From: CAWDZK01 sp963807005
GTDB lineage: Bacteria > Actinomycetota > Actinomycetes > JACCUZ01
Direction of reading: 5' to 3'
Length of the DNA stretch: 64,000 nt
NCBI GenBank assembly: GCA_963807005.1
Contig: CAWDZK010000004.1
Coordinates: forward strand, 496,001 to 560,000
Positions 17,307 through 26,461 of this stretch are shown one piece after another. The position numbers and the translations under genes are program-made. A model generated the notes under the pieces. The model was not told where the DNA came from. It was given only the letters and a program-made list of their open reading frames with translations, and made no database searches. The first letter of the stretch is position 1; the number at the start of each line of letters is the position of its first letter.

Positions 17307-17852
17307 CTAGAGCGCGCGGCCGCCCATCGGGTGCGGGGAGAGCTTGACCGGCGGCGCGGTCTCGCCGGCCCACTCTGCGTCCCGGATCGCCTTGAGCGCA
17401 GCCTTGCGCTGCTCCCGGTCGAGCCGGTCGATGAACAGGATCCCGTCGAGGTGGTCGGTCTCGTGCTGCACGCAGCGGGCCAGCAGGTCGGTGCCCTCGA
17501 GGGTGACCGGCTCACCGTGCATGTCGAAGCCCTTGGCGACCACGCCGTAGGCGCGCACGCACGGGAAGGCGAGCCCCGGGAAGGACAGGCAGCCCTCGTC
17601 GTCCTCGAGGGTCTCGTCGGAGAGGTCCAGGCTCGGGTTGACGAGGTGCCCAAGGACGTCGTCGACGTAGTAGGTGAAGACCCGCAGGCCGACCCCGATC
17701 TGCGGCGCGGCCAGGCCCACTCCGGGCGCGTCCATCATGGTGTCCTCGAGGTCCTTGACCAGCGTGCGCAGCTCCTTGTCGAAGTCCACGACGGGCTCGG
17801 CCGGGGTGCGCAGGACAGGGTCGCCGAAGAGCCGGATCGGCTGCAGGGGCAC
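17307..17852 (-). CDS. def: Peptide deformylase
   Basis: 181 residues. All three metalloprotease motifs are present: GVGLAAPQIGVG, EGCLSFPGLAF (Cys ligand) and QHETDHLDGILF (HExxH). It removes N-formyl groups from nascent proteins. Starts with ATG 17852 preceded by an AAGGAGC site; 48 nt after the HAD gene. Confidence 0.97.
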   Translation of the reverse strand: MPLQPIRLFGDPVLRTPAEPVVDFDKELRTLVKDLEDTMMDAPGVGLAAPQIGVGLRVFTYYVDDVLGHLVNPSLDLSDETLEDDEGCLSFPGLAFPCVRAYGVVAKGFDMHGEPVTLEGTDLLARCVQHETDHLDGILFIDRLDREQRKAALKAIRDAEWAGETAPPVKLSPHPMGGRAL

Positions 17853-17900
17853 GGGACGGGCTCCTTCGAGCGGGTCGGGACGCGGGCGCGACCGCCCAGT

Positions 17901-18545
17901 CTACGGCGCGGCCTCACCCGCCCCGGCCAGCAGTCCGAGCCGGCGCAGGTCGGCGCGCAGCCGGTCGGCGTCGTGGAACCGCAGCGCCAGCAGGCCCTCC
18001 TGCGCCGCCGCCGCGACGTTGCGCGCCGAGTCGTCCACGAACACGGTGCGCCCGGGGTCCAGGCCGAAGCGCTCGAGCACCAGCCGGAAGACAGCCGGGT
18101 CCGGCTTGGCCAGTCGCTCCTCCCCCGAGACGACGACGTCCTCGAACAGCGAGAGGAAGGCGAACATCGCCCGGGCGTGCGGGAACGTCTCGGCCGACCA
18201 GTTGGTGAGCGCGAGCAGCCGGACCCGCTCGCCGTGCAGCGCCCGGAGCAGCTCGACGGTGCCGGGGACCTCGCCTCCGAGGGTCTCGCGGAACCGCTCC
18301 GGGTACGCCGCCAGCAGCTCGGCCCGGTGCGGGAACCGCCGGGCGTGGTCGGCCACCGTGTCCGTCCACCGGCCCCCGGCGTCGGCGCGATGGTTCCACG
18401 CCATGAAGTCGACCTCGTCGAGGAACTGCTCGACCTCGTCCTCGGGCAGCATCCGCCGGTAGAGGTAGCGCGGGTCCCAGTCGACCAGCACGCCGCCGAG
18501 GTCGAACACGACCGCGGTGGGCACCTCGCGTACCGGCGTGCTCAT
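17901..18545 (-). CDS. HAD-superfamily (subclass IA) hydrolase
   Basis: 214 residues with all HAD motifs: VVFDLGGVLVDWDPRYL (motif I; the second aspartate is replaced by Gly, DxG, as in epoxide-hydrolase-like HADs), LLALTNWSAETF (motif II), AKPDPAVFRLVL (motif III Lys) and TVFVDDSARNV (motif IV). A small-molecule phosphatase or dehalogenase is likely; substrate unknown. It overlaps priA by 4 nt. Confidence 0.88.
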   Translation of the reverse strand: MSTPVREVPTAVVFDLGGVLVDWDPRYLYRRMLPEDEVEQFLDEVDFMAWNHRADAGGRWTDTVADHARRFPHRAELLAAYPERFRETLGGEVPGTVELLRALHGERVRLLALTNWSAETFPHARAMFAFLSLFEDVVVSGEERLAKPDPAVFRLVLERFGLDPGRTVFVDDSARNVAAAAQEGLLALRFHDADRLRADLRRLGLLAGAGEAAP

Positions 18546-20613
18546 GCGATCTCCAGCGGGTCGACCTGGAGCCGGACCGACCCGGCCTCCTTGTGCGCGC
18601 TCCGGACACCCTGCACCGCGCGCAGCGCGTGGACGGTGGCCGCCGCCTCCCCGCGCGGCACCCGCACCAGGAACCGCTGCTGGCCCGGGGAACCCGGCCC
18701 GGCGGGGACGGGACCGAGCAGCTCCGCGTGCGGGGCCAGGTCGACCTCGGCGAGGAACCCGGCGAGCGTCTCGGCGGTGCCGGTGAGCGAGACCATCCGT
18801 GACTCCGGCGGCAGCCGCAGGGCGGTGCGCTCCCCCAGCTCACGGTCGGCGAAGCCTGGCTGGTCGAAGCGCACCAGCGCCTGCACGGCCGGGATCGCCG
18901 GGTCGGCCAGCACGACGACGACTCCGCCCTCGGGGGCCGGCCGGACCAGGGCGGCCGCGGCGGTCCAGCGGCGCAGGGCCTCCTCGGCCGCCCGAAGGTC
19001 CGGACGGCCGAGCAGCGCCCAGCCGTCGAGCAGCAGCGCCGCGGCGTACCCGCCGTCGGCGACCGGCTCGGCCCCCGGCGTGGCCACCACGATCGCCGGG
19101 TCGGCGCCCACCGAGGCGAGCACCGGTGCGCTGCCGCCGCTGGGGCGGACCACGACGCGCGGGAACGCCCGGCCCAGCTCCTCGGCGGTCCGGCGCGACC
19201 CGACCACGGTGGCCCGCAGCCGTCGGCCGTCGCACGTAGGGCAGGCCCAGCCGGTGGCGACCACGCCGCACCACCGGCACCCGGGCGGACCCTCGGTGCC
19301 GCCGGCGCCGAGCGGGCCCCGGCAGGCGTCGCAGCGCGCAGGTGACCGGCAGGTGGCGCAGGCCAGACCGGGCAGGTAGCCCGCTCGCGGCACCTGGACC
19401 AGCACCGGCCCGCTCTTGAGGCCGGTGCTGGCGGCCCGCCAGGCCTGGGTCGGCAGCCGGGCGCCGCGGACCCCCTCGTCGGCGGGGTGGTCGGCGCCCC
19501 CCTCGGCCACGACCTGCGGCGCCGTGCGGCGGACGACCGCACGCGGCGCGGCCACCGACCGGGCCCAGCCGGAGCGCACCAGGCCGGCGGCCTCGGCGGT
19601 GCGGGTCAGGCCGCCCAGCACCAGGCAGGCGCTCTCGAGGGTGCTGCGCAGCCCGAGGACCGTGCGGACGTGCGGGTACGGCGCCCGCGGCTCGGCGTGC
19701 AGGTCGTCGCCGTCGTCCCACACCACGGCGAGACCGAGGTCGTGCACCGGTGCGAACATCGCCGCCCGGGTGCCGACGACGGCCCGGACCTCGCCGCGGT
19801 GGACCCGCAGCCAGCTGCGGTAGCGCGCCGCCGGGCCGGCATCGGCGCTGAGCACGACGTGCCGCCCGCCGCCGACGAGCCCGGTGAGAGCGGCGTCGAC
19901 CCGGACGACGTCGCGGTGGTCCGGCAGCACGACCAGCGCGCCCCGGCCGGCAGCCAGCGCGGTGCCGACCAGGCGGGCCAGCTCGTCCGGCCAGGTCGGC
20001 CCCGGCAGCGCCGACCACACCGCGCGCACCGTCGCCCCGGCGTGCACGGCGTCCAGCAGGGCGGTGCCGTGCTCGTAGCGGCTCCAGCCGAGGGGGTCCG
20101 GCCGGGCGAGCACGCCGCGCTCGGCAGCTGCCGGCTCCACCGCGGGCTCGGCCTCGGCCCGGGCGTGCCGGGGCGGCACCGCCAGCCGCAGCACGTCGGC
20201 CAGCGTCCCGGCGTACCGGTCGGCCACCTCGCGAGCCAGCCGCAGCGACGCGGAGGACAGGACCGGCTCCGGCGAGACGACCCGCTCGAGGAACGCCAGC
20301 CGGCCCTCGTGGTCGCTCGCCGCGGCCCGTTCGAGCAGGTAGCCGTCGACCAGCCGGCCGGAGAACCGGACCCGCACCCGGACGCCGGGCTGCGCCACGT
20401 CGTCGAGCTCGGCGGGCACCTGGAAGTCGAACGGCCGGTCCAGGTGGGCCAGCGAGACGTCGACCGCCACCCGGGCGACCGGCAGGTGCGCGCGGGGGTC
20501 CGGGGCGGCTTCGGCGGCCGGACCCGGGCGGCCCGCGCCGACGAGCGCGCCGCGACCCGCGGCGAGGACCCCAGCAGCGCCAGCTGCTCCCCGTCGTCCG
20601 CGGCCGCGCTCAC
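18542..20613 (-). CDS. priA: Primosomal protein N' (PriA), helicase motif lacking; apparent 5' frameshift
   Basis: A continuous 642-residue frame runs from GTG 20470, but the preceding 143 nt encode the usual PriA N terminus (MSAAADDGEQLALLGSS, start GTG 20613 behind GATGAGGG) in another frame. The length becomes an exact codon multiple (690 aa) if one base is missing in the GC-rich stretch ~20,520-20,560. The core begins LPVARVAVDVSLAHLDRPFD. The zinc region CATCRSPARCDACRG...CRWCG...CPTCDG is intact. No GxGKT Walker A is visible, as noted for actinobacterial PriA, so a structural replication-restart role is likely. Confidence 0.88.
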
Positions 20614-20662
20614 GCCCTCATCCCACCATCCCCCCGGGACACCAGCCGCCCCCAGTGCGTCG

Positions 20663-20715
20663 AGTGGCGCGTAGTGGTCGCTCCCGGGGCCCGACGGCAG
20701 CCACTACGCGCCACT
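20663..20715 (-). repeat. Intergenic inverted repeat between metK and priA
   Basis: Perfect 15-bp arms AGTGGCGCGTAGTGG (20663-20677) and CCACTACGCGCCACT (20701-20715) with a 23-nt loop. It lies in the 145-nt gap after metK and may end metK transcription, but the arms are longer and less GC-pure than the other terminators here, so a dispersed palindromic element is also possible. Confidence 0.75.
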
Positions 20716-20758
20716 GAAGGCAGTGCCGGGCGACTCACCCCTTCTCGGGTGGGCCTGA

Positions 20759-21958
20759 TCAGGCGCCGGAGACGGCGGACCTGAGGGCGTCGACCCGGTC
20801 GGTGCGCTCCCAGGTGAAGTCGGCCAGCTCCCGGCCGAAGTGTCCGTACGCCGCGGTCTGGGCGTAGATCGGCCGGAGCAGGTCGAGGTCCCGGATGATC
20901 GCCGCCGGGCGCAGGTCGAAGACCGACCCGACCGCGTCGGAGATGGCGTCGACCGGCACGGTCTCGGTGCCGAAGGTCTCGACGAACAGCCCGACCGGCT
21001 GCGCCTTGCCGATCGCGTAGGCGACCTGGACCTCGCAGCGGCGGGCCAGGCCGGCCGCCACGACGTTCTTGGCGACCCAGCGCATCGCGTAGGCCGCGGA
21101 CCGGTCCACCTTGGACGGGTCCTTGCCCGAGAACGCGCCGCCGCCGTGGCGGGCCATCCCGCCGTACGTGTCCACGATGATCTTGCGGCCGGTCAGGCCG
21201 GCGTCGCCCATCGGGCCGCCCACCTCGAACCGGCCGGTCGGGTTGACCAGCAGGCGGAAACCGGTGGTGTCCATGTCGAGCCCGTCGAGCACCGGCTTGA
21301 CGACCTGCTCGGCGATGTCCGGCTGGAGCATCGAGGCGAGACCGATGTCGGAGGCGTGCTGGGTGGAGACCACGACCGTGTCGAGCCGGACCGCGCGGTC
21401 GCCGTCGTACTCGATGGTGACCTGGGTCTTGCCGTCGGGGCGCAGGTACGGCACCGCGCCGTCCTTGCGGACCGCGGTGAGCTGCTGGGCCAGCCGGTGC
21501 GCCAGCCAGATCGGCAGCGGCATGAGCTCGGGGGTGTCGTCGCAGGCGTAGCCGAACATCAGGCCCTGGTCGCCGGCGCCCTGCCGGTCCAGCGGGTCCT
21601 CGACGGACTCGCCGGTGCGCGCCTCGTAGGCCGCGTCGACACCCTGGGCGATGTCGATCGACTGGGCGCCGATCGAGACCGAGACACCGCAGGAGTGCCC
21701 GTCGAACCCCTTCGCGGACGAGTCGTAGCCGATCTCGAGGATCCGCTCGCGCACGATGCCGGCGACGTCGGCGTACGCCGAGGTGGTCACCTCGCCCGCG
21801 ACGTGCACCTGGCCGGTCGTGATCATCGTCTCGACCGCGACCCGGCTGGCCGGGTCCTGTGCCAGCAGCGCGTCGAGGATCGAGTCGCTGATCTGGTCGG
21901 CGATCTTGTCCGGGTGGCCCTCGGTGACGGACTCCGAGGTGAACAGGCGGCGTGACAC
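20759..21958 (-). CDS. metK: S-adenosylmethionine synthetase
   Basis: 399 residues. It forms SAM from methionine and ATP. Signatures: SVTEGHPDKIADQISDSILD, GAGDQGLMFGYACDDTPELM, and the P-loop-like GGGAFSGKDPSKVDRSAAY. ATG 21958 follows a TAGGAG site. It stands 45 nt after coaBC; no SAM riboswitch is visible. Confidence 0.98.
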   Translation of the reverse strand: MSRRLFTSESVTEGHPDKIADQISDSILDALLAQDPASRVAVETMITTGQVHVAGEVTTSAYADVAGIVRERILEIGYDSSAKGFDGHSCGVSVSIGAQSIDIAQGVDAAYEARTGESVEDPLDRQGAGDQGLMFGYACDDTPELMPLPIWLAHRLAQQLTAVRKDGAVPYLRPDGKTQVTIEYDGDRAVRLDTVVVSTQHASDIGLASMLQPDIAEQVVKPVLDGLDMDTTGFRLLVNPTGRFEVGGPMGDAGLTGRKIIVDTYGGMARHGGGAFSGKDPSKVDRSAAYAMRWVAKNVVAAGLARRCEVQVAYAIGKAQPVGLFVETFGTETVPVDAISDAVGSVFDLRPAAIIRDLDLLRPIYAQTAAYGHFGRELADFTWERTDRVDALRSAVSGA

Positions 21959-22003
21959 GGAACTCCTAGGCGGGTGGGGTGCGGCGGCTGGCCGGGCGCG
22001 AGT

Positions 22004-23248
22004 CTACCGGTGCGCGGGCCGGGGCCAGCGCTCGCGCACCAGGTCCCAGACCACGTCGGCCAGCGCCTCCTTGGGCCCGAGCGGCACCGCGGTCTCGGTC
22101 CCGTCGGCAGCCAGCACCACCGCGGCGTTCTGAGCTCCTTCGAAGCCGGTCGGGTGCCCGGCCGCCCCGACCTCGTTGACGACGAGCAGGTCGGCGCCCT
22201 TGGTGGCGAGCTTGGCCCGCCCGTGCGTCAGGGCGTCACCGGCGGCGTCGCCGGTCTCCGCGGCGAAGCCCACCACCACCTGCCCCTCGCGGGCGCGCGG
22301 TGCCCGGGCGACCTCGGCCAGCACGTCGGTGGTGCGCACCAGGGCGATCTGGTCCGGCTCGCCGGCGCCCTTCTTGATCTTCGTGTCCTGGCTGTCGCGG
22401 GGCCGGAAGTCCGCGACGGCGGCGGCCATCACGACGGCGTCAGCGGTGGTGGCCGCCTTGAGGACCGCCTCGCGCAGCTGCTCGGCGGAGACGACCGGCA
22501 CCACGGTGACCCCGGCGGGGGCGGTCAGCGTGACGTTGGCGGCGACCAGCGTCACCCGCGCGCCCCGGGCGGCGGCGGTGGTCGCCAGCGCCCAGCCCTG
22601 CCGGCCGGAGGAGCGGTTGCCCAGGAACCGGACCGGGTCGAGGTGCTCCCTGGTGCCCCCCGCCGACACGACGACGTGCCGGTCCTCGAGGTCGCGGGTC
22701 GCCGCCCGGCCGGCCAGGGCGCGTACGGCGGCCGCGTAGATCTCCTCCGGCTCGGGCAGCCGTCCCGGCCCGGTGTCGGCACCGGTGAGCCGCCCGGAAG
22801 CCGGGTCGAGCACCTGGACGCCGCGGGAACGCAGGGTCGCGACGTTCGCCTGGGTGGCCGGGTGCAGCCACATCTCGGTGTGCATGGCCGGGGCCATCAC
22901 CACCGGGCACCGGGCAGTGAGCAGCGTGCTGGTCAGCAGGTCGTCGGCCAGGCCGTGGGCGGCCCGGGCGAGCAGGTCGGCGGTGGCCGGGACGACCAGG
23001 ACGAGGTCGGCCTGCTGGCCGATCCGGACGTGCGGGACCTCGTGCACGTCGTCCCAGACCTCGGTGGCGACCGGGTGGCCGGACAGCGCCGCCCAGGTCG
23101 GGGCGCCGACGAACTCCAGCGCCGCGCTGGTGGGGACGACCCGGACGTCGTGCCCGCTCTCGGTGAGCCGCCGGAGCAGCTCGGCCGCCTTGTAGGCGGC
23201 GATCCCGCCGCTGACCCCCAGCACCACGCGCGGGCGGGCGGCGGTCAT
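22004..23248 (-). CDS. coaBC: Bifunctional phosphopantothenoylcysteine decarboxylase/synthetase
   Basis: 414 residues. The N-terminal CoaC flavoprotein domain (~1-180; VVLGVSGGIAAYKAAELLRR, APAMHTEMWLHPATQANV) and C-terminal CoaB domain (~190-410; VVVSAGGTREHLDPVRFLGN, SSGRQGWALA, KIKKGAGEPDQIALVRTTDV) carry out two consecutive steps of coenzyme A synthesis. It follows rpoZ by 22 nt, a conserved actinobacterial order gmk-rpoZ-coaBC-metK-priA. Confidence 0.97.
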   Translation of the reverse strand: MTAARPRVVLGVSGGIAAYKAAELLRRLTESGHDVRVVPTSAALEFVGAPTWAALSGHPVATEVWDDVHEVPHVRIGQQADLVLVVPATADLLARAAHGLADDLLTSTLLTARCPVVMAPAMHTEMWLHPATQANVATLRSRGVQVLDPASGRLTGADTGPGRLPEPEEIYAAAVRALAGRAATRDLEDRHVVVSAGGTREHLDPVRFLGNRSSGRQGWALATTAAARGARVTLVAANVTLTAPAGVTVVPVVSAEQLREAVLKAATTADAVVMAAAVADFRPRDSQDTKIKKGAGEPDQIALVRTTDVLAEVARAPRAREGQVVVGFAAETGDAAGDALTHGRAKLATKGADLLVVNEVGAAGHPTGFEGAQNAAVVLAADGTETAVPLGPKEALADVVWDLVRERWPRPAHR

Positions 23249-23270
23249 GGCGAGCGGTCCGACCCGGAGG

Positions 23271-23537
23271 TCAGGCCTGGTCGATCTTCTCGTAGCCGAG
23301 CATGCCGGTGTTGATCTCGCGCATGGCGATCGACAGCGGCTTCTCGTGCACGTGGGTCTCCACGAGCGGGCCGACGTACTCGAGCAGGCCCTCGCCCAGC
23401 TGGGAGTAGTAGGCGTTGATCTGGCGCGCGCGCTTGGCGGCGTAGATGACCAGGCTGTACTTGGAGTCGGTTGCGGCGAGGAGCTCGTCGATCGGGGGGT
23501 TGGTGATGCCCTCAGGCGCGGCGGCGATGCCGGACAC
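23271..23537 (-). CDS. rpoZ: RNA polymerase omega subunit
   Basis: 88 residues; assists beta-prime folding. The core PPIDELLAATDSKYSLVIYA AKRARQIN and the tail IAMREINTGMLGYEKID are typical of actinobacterial omega. GTG 23537 has GGAAGG 7 nt upstream. Located between gmk and coaBC. Confidence 0.95.
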   Translation of the reverse strand: MSGIAAAPEGITNPPIDELLAATDSKYSLVIYAAKRARQINAYYSQLGEGLLEYVGPLVETHVHEKPLSIAMREINTGMLGYEKIDQA

Positions 23538-23599
23538 GTGCTGCCTTCCGTCGAGTGACAGGAGATGGTGCGGGGACGCCCGCACGATGGGGCCGGGGA

Positions 23600-24162
23600 T
23601 CAGTCCCCGGACGCAACCGCCAAGGCTACCAGGCGGGCGGCAACCTCCTGGACGTCCGTGTTGACCAGGGTCAGGTCGAACTCGTCCTCGGCCGCGAGCT
23701 CGTCCCGGGCCAGCGCCAGGCGCCGCTCGACCACCTCCGGCGACTCGGTGCCACGCCCGGTCAGCCGCCGGACCAGCTCGTCCCAGCTGGGCGGGGCGAG
23801 GAAGACGAGCAGCGACTCGGGCATCCGCTCCCGGACCTGACGGGCCCCCTGGATCTCGATCTCGAGGATGACCGGGTGGCCGGTCGCCAGGTGGTCGAGC
23901 ACCGGCTGGCGCGGCGTGCCGTACAGGTTGCCCGCGAACTCGGCCCACTCCAGCAGGCCGCCGGCCGCGACCAGCTCCTGGAACTGCTCGCGGGTGACGA
24001 AGCGGTAGTGGACGCCGTCGATCTCACCCGGTCGCGGGAACCGTGTCGTCGCCGACACCGAAAGCCAGACCTCCGGGTGCTCTGCCCGCAGGGCCTTGAC
24101 CACGGTGCTCTTGCCCACACCCGAGGGCCCGGACAGGACGACGAGGCGGGGGGCGTCGGCAT
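23600..24162 (-). CDS. gmk: Guanylate kinase; start region probably frameshifted
   Basis: The body is intact: LVVLSGPSGVGKSTVVKALR (P-loop), SATTRFPRPGEIDGVHYRFV, EIEIQGARQVRE. It phosphorylates GMP to GDP. In that frame there is no ATG, GTG or TTG after the mihF stop. The ATG at 24162 would read MPTPP and then leave the frame; adding one C to the run of six C (24151-24156 region on the minus strand) gives MPTPPRLVVLSGPSGVGKST and an exact 187-residue protein. I therefore place the start at 24162 and infer a missing base. Confidence 0.85.
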
Positions 24163-24189
24163 CCTGGGAGGGCCGGTCGTCGGCGGGGC

Positions 24190-24519
24190 TCAGGCGGAGC
24201 CGCCGAACTCCCGCTCGAGGGCGGCCAGCTGCTGGGTGCCGAGACCGCGGACCCGCCGGCTCTCGGAGATGCCGATCTCCTCCATGATCTTCCGAGCCCG
24301 GACCTTGCCGACCCCGGGCAGCGACTCGAGCACGGACGAGACCTTCATCTTGCCGACGATCTCGTTCCCGCCCTCCCGGCCACCCTCCTTGAGGACCTCG
24401 ATGAGCGAGGCACCGGAGTGCTTGAGACGGTTCTTCACCGCGGCCCGCTCGCGTCTCGCGATGGCCGCCTTCTCGAGGGCCGAAGCCCTCTGCTCGGGAG
24501 TCAACGGGGGCAGTGCCAC
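24190..24519 (-). CDS. mihF: Actinobacterial integration host factor (mIHF)
   Basis: 109 residues, a nucleoid protein unrelated in sequence to HU/IHF of proteobacteria. The conserved helix-two-turn-helix region is ESLPGVGKVRARKIMEEIGI with SESRRVRGLGTQQLAALERE. The lysine/arginine-rich N-terminal helix (AAIARRERAAVKNRLK) contacts DNA. The gene between pyrF and gmk is a fixed actinobacterial arrangement. Confidence 0.95.
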   Translation of the reverse strand: MALPPLTPEQRASALEKAAIARRERAAVKNRLKHSGASLIEVLKEGGREGGNEIVGKMKVSSVLESLPGVGKVRARKIMEEIGISESRRVRGLGTQQLAALEREFGGSA

Positions 24520-24565
24520 GAGAGGTCACCTCGGCGTCGGAGCAAGCGGACGAGAACGAGTCAGG

Positions 24566-24595
24566 AACCTAGCGACTGCCGGGCCCGGGTAGCAA
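24566..24595 (-). promoter_or_regulatory. Candidate mihF promoter
   Basis: TTGCTA (24595-24590), 18 nt, TAGGTT (24571-24566) on the minus strand, about 47 nt before the mihF start. It lies in the 205-nt gap after pyrF, the only sizeable break in this stretch. A bulged hairpin at 24691-24714 (TGCATCGG/CCGCATGCA) may end the pyr operon. Confidence 0.5.
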
Positions 24596-24724
24596 TGCGG
24601 GTGGTCCCCTCGTCAGTCAGAAACATCCGATCGACCGAGGGTGGCGGGCCCGGACGGCGTTGATCTGCAACGGTTATCGCAGTCACGCTCTGCATCGGTT
24701 CGCAGCCGCATGCAACACCCGCTG

Positions 24725-25432
24725 TCAGCGCTGCAGCGACGACGCCAGCGCGGCGGCAGCCGCAGCGACGTCGTCTGCACCGGTGACAGGACGGCCCACG
24801 ACCACCAGGTCGGCACCGTCGGCGATGGCCTGCTCAGGAGTCGCGACGCGAGCCTGGTCGTCACGACCCGAGCCGACCGCTCCGCCGTCCGGGCGGACAC
24901 CGGGCGTGATGAGGGTGATCTCGGCACCGACCTCGCGCCGGACGTCGGCCACCTCGAGCGGCGAGCAGACCAGGCCGCGGGCCCCGCCCTCGACCGCCCG
25001 GACCGCCAGCCGGCGGACGGCGTCGCGAGGCGCATCGGCGAACCCGATCGCGGCCAGCTCCTCGGCCGAGAGCGAGGTGAGCACGGTGACCCCGACGACC
25101 TTGGTGGCCGGCAGGGCCTCGACCGCGGCGCGGACCATCGCCGGGCCTCCGCTCGCATGCACCGTGAGGTAGGTCGGCGCCAGGTCGGCCACGGCTCGGG
25201 CGGCGCCGCTCACGGTGTTCGGGATGTCGTGCAGCTTGAGGTCGAGGAACACGTCACGGCCACCGCTTGCCTCCCGGCACTTCAGCACGGCGTCGTGGCC
25301 GTGCCGGAGGAACAGCTCGAGGCCGACCTTCACCGTGCTCAGGTAGGGGCCGGCCGCGTCGGCCCAGGAGACGGCCGTCTCCAGGTCGGCGGTGTCGAGG
25401 GCGAGGGCGACGGGGGCCGGGGTGCGGCTCAT
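24725..25432 (-). CDS. pyrF: Orotidine 5'-phosphate decarboxylase
   Basis: 235 residues, the short (type 1) form, a TIM barrel converting OMP to UMP. The catalytic Asp-Lys-x-x-Asp array is VFLDLKLHDIPNTVSGAA; phosphate-binding residues appear in LITPGVRPDGG and VVGRPVTGADD. Last gene of the pyr operon, 13 nt after pyrD. Confidence 0.95.
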   Translation of the reverse strand: MSRTPAPVALALDTADLETAVSWADAAGPYLSTVKVGLELFLRHGHDAVLKCREASGGRDVFLDLKLHDIPNTVSGAARAVADLAPTYLTVHASGGPAMVRAAVEALPATKVVGVTVLTSLSAEELAAIGFADAPRDAVRRLAVRAVEGGARGLVCSPLEVADVRREVGAEITLITPGVRPDGGAVGSGRDDQARVATPEQAIADGADLVVVGRPVTGADDVAAAAAALASSLQR

Positions 25433-25445
25433 CGGACGGGCTCCT

Positions 25446-26456
25446 TCAGCGGTCGTGGCTCTCGGCGGGAGGACGGCGGTGCGGGAGGTCCCGGTGGGCG
25501 AAGCCGACCGCGTCAGCGAGCGAGGCGAAGCCGCGCTCGGACAGGACCGCGGCGAGCTCGTCGAGGACCCGGACCGGCGCCGACGGGTCGTGGAAGATCG
25601 CGGTGCCCACCGAGACCGAGCTCGCTCCGGCCAGGACGAGCTCGAAGGCGTCCCGCCCGGACGCGACTCCGCCCATCCCGAGGATCGGGACGTCGGGCAG
25701 CGCGGCGTGCACCTGCCAGATGCAGCGCACGGCGACCGGCTTGATCGCCCGGCCGGAGAGGCCGCCGGTGACTCCGGCGAGGACCGGGCGCATGGTGTCC
25801 AGGTCCAGCGCCATGCCCAGCAGCGTGTTGATCATCGACAGGCCGTCGGCGCCGGCGTCCACGCAGGCCCGGGCGATCGACACCAGGTCGGTCACGTCGG
25901 GCGACAGCTTGGCCAGCACCGGCACCTGGGGCGCGGTGTGCCGGCGTACCGCGGCCACGACCTCCGAGGCGGCGCCCGGGTCGCAGGCGAACACCAGCCC
26001 CCGGTTCTCGACGTTGGGGCAGGAGATGTTCACCTCGACGGCGACCAGGCCGGGGGCACCCCGCAGCCGGCGGGCCAGCTCGGCGTACTCCTCGACGCTG
26101 CCGCCCGCGATCGAGACGACGGCTCGGGCGCCGTGCTCGTGCAGCCAGGGCAGGTCGTGCTCGAGGAAGGCGTCGATCCCCGGCCCCTGCAGGCCGATCG
26201 AGTTGAGCATCCCACCGGGGGTCTCGGCCATCCGCGGCGTCGCCCGGCCGGACCTCGCGTCCAGCATGATCGACTTCGTGACGACCGCCCCCAGGTCGGC
26301 GACGTCGAAGAACTGCCCGAGCTCCCGCCCGGCGGCGGCGCACCCGGACGCGGTGAGAACCGGGTTGGGCAGCAGCAGGCTGCCCAACCGCGCGGTGAGG
26401 TCGACGGTCGGCCTGGTGGCGCGCGGCGCGTCGACGGTGCGGACGTGGAACGACAT
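25446..26456 (-). CDS. pyrD: Dihydroorotate dehydrogenase, class 1B catalytic subunit
   Basis: 336 residues. FMN barrel with NPVLTASGCAAAGRE, the active-site loop VEVNISCPNVENRG containing the class 1 cysteine, and ILGMGGVASGRDAFELVLAG. The neighbouring PyrK subunit points to the NAD-dependent 1B type rather than the membrane quinone-dependent class 2 common in other actinobacteria. ATG 26456 begins 5 nt after the pyrK stop. Confidence 0.93.
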   Translation of the reverse strand: MSFHVRTVDAPRATRPTVDLTARLGSLLLPNPVLTASGCAAAGRELGQFFDVADLGAVVTKSIMLDARSGRATPRMAETPGGMLNSIGLQGPGIDAFLEHDLPWLHEHGARAVVSIAGGSVEEYAELARRLRGAPGLVAVEVNISCPNVENRGLVFACDPGAASEVVAAVRRHTAPQVPVLAKLSPDVTDLVSIARACVDAGADGLSMINTLLGMALDLDTMRPVLAGVTGGLSGRAIKPVAVRCIWQVHAALPDVPILGMGGVASGRDAFELVLAGASSVSVGTAIFHDPSAPVRVLDELAAVLSERGFASLADAVGFAHRDLPHRRPPAESHDR

Positions 26457-26461
26457 GAGCC

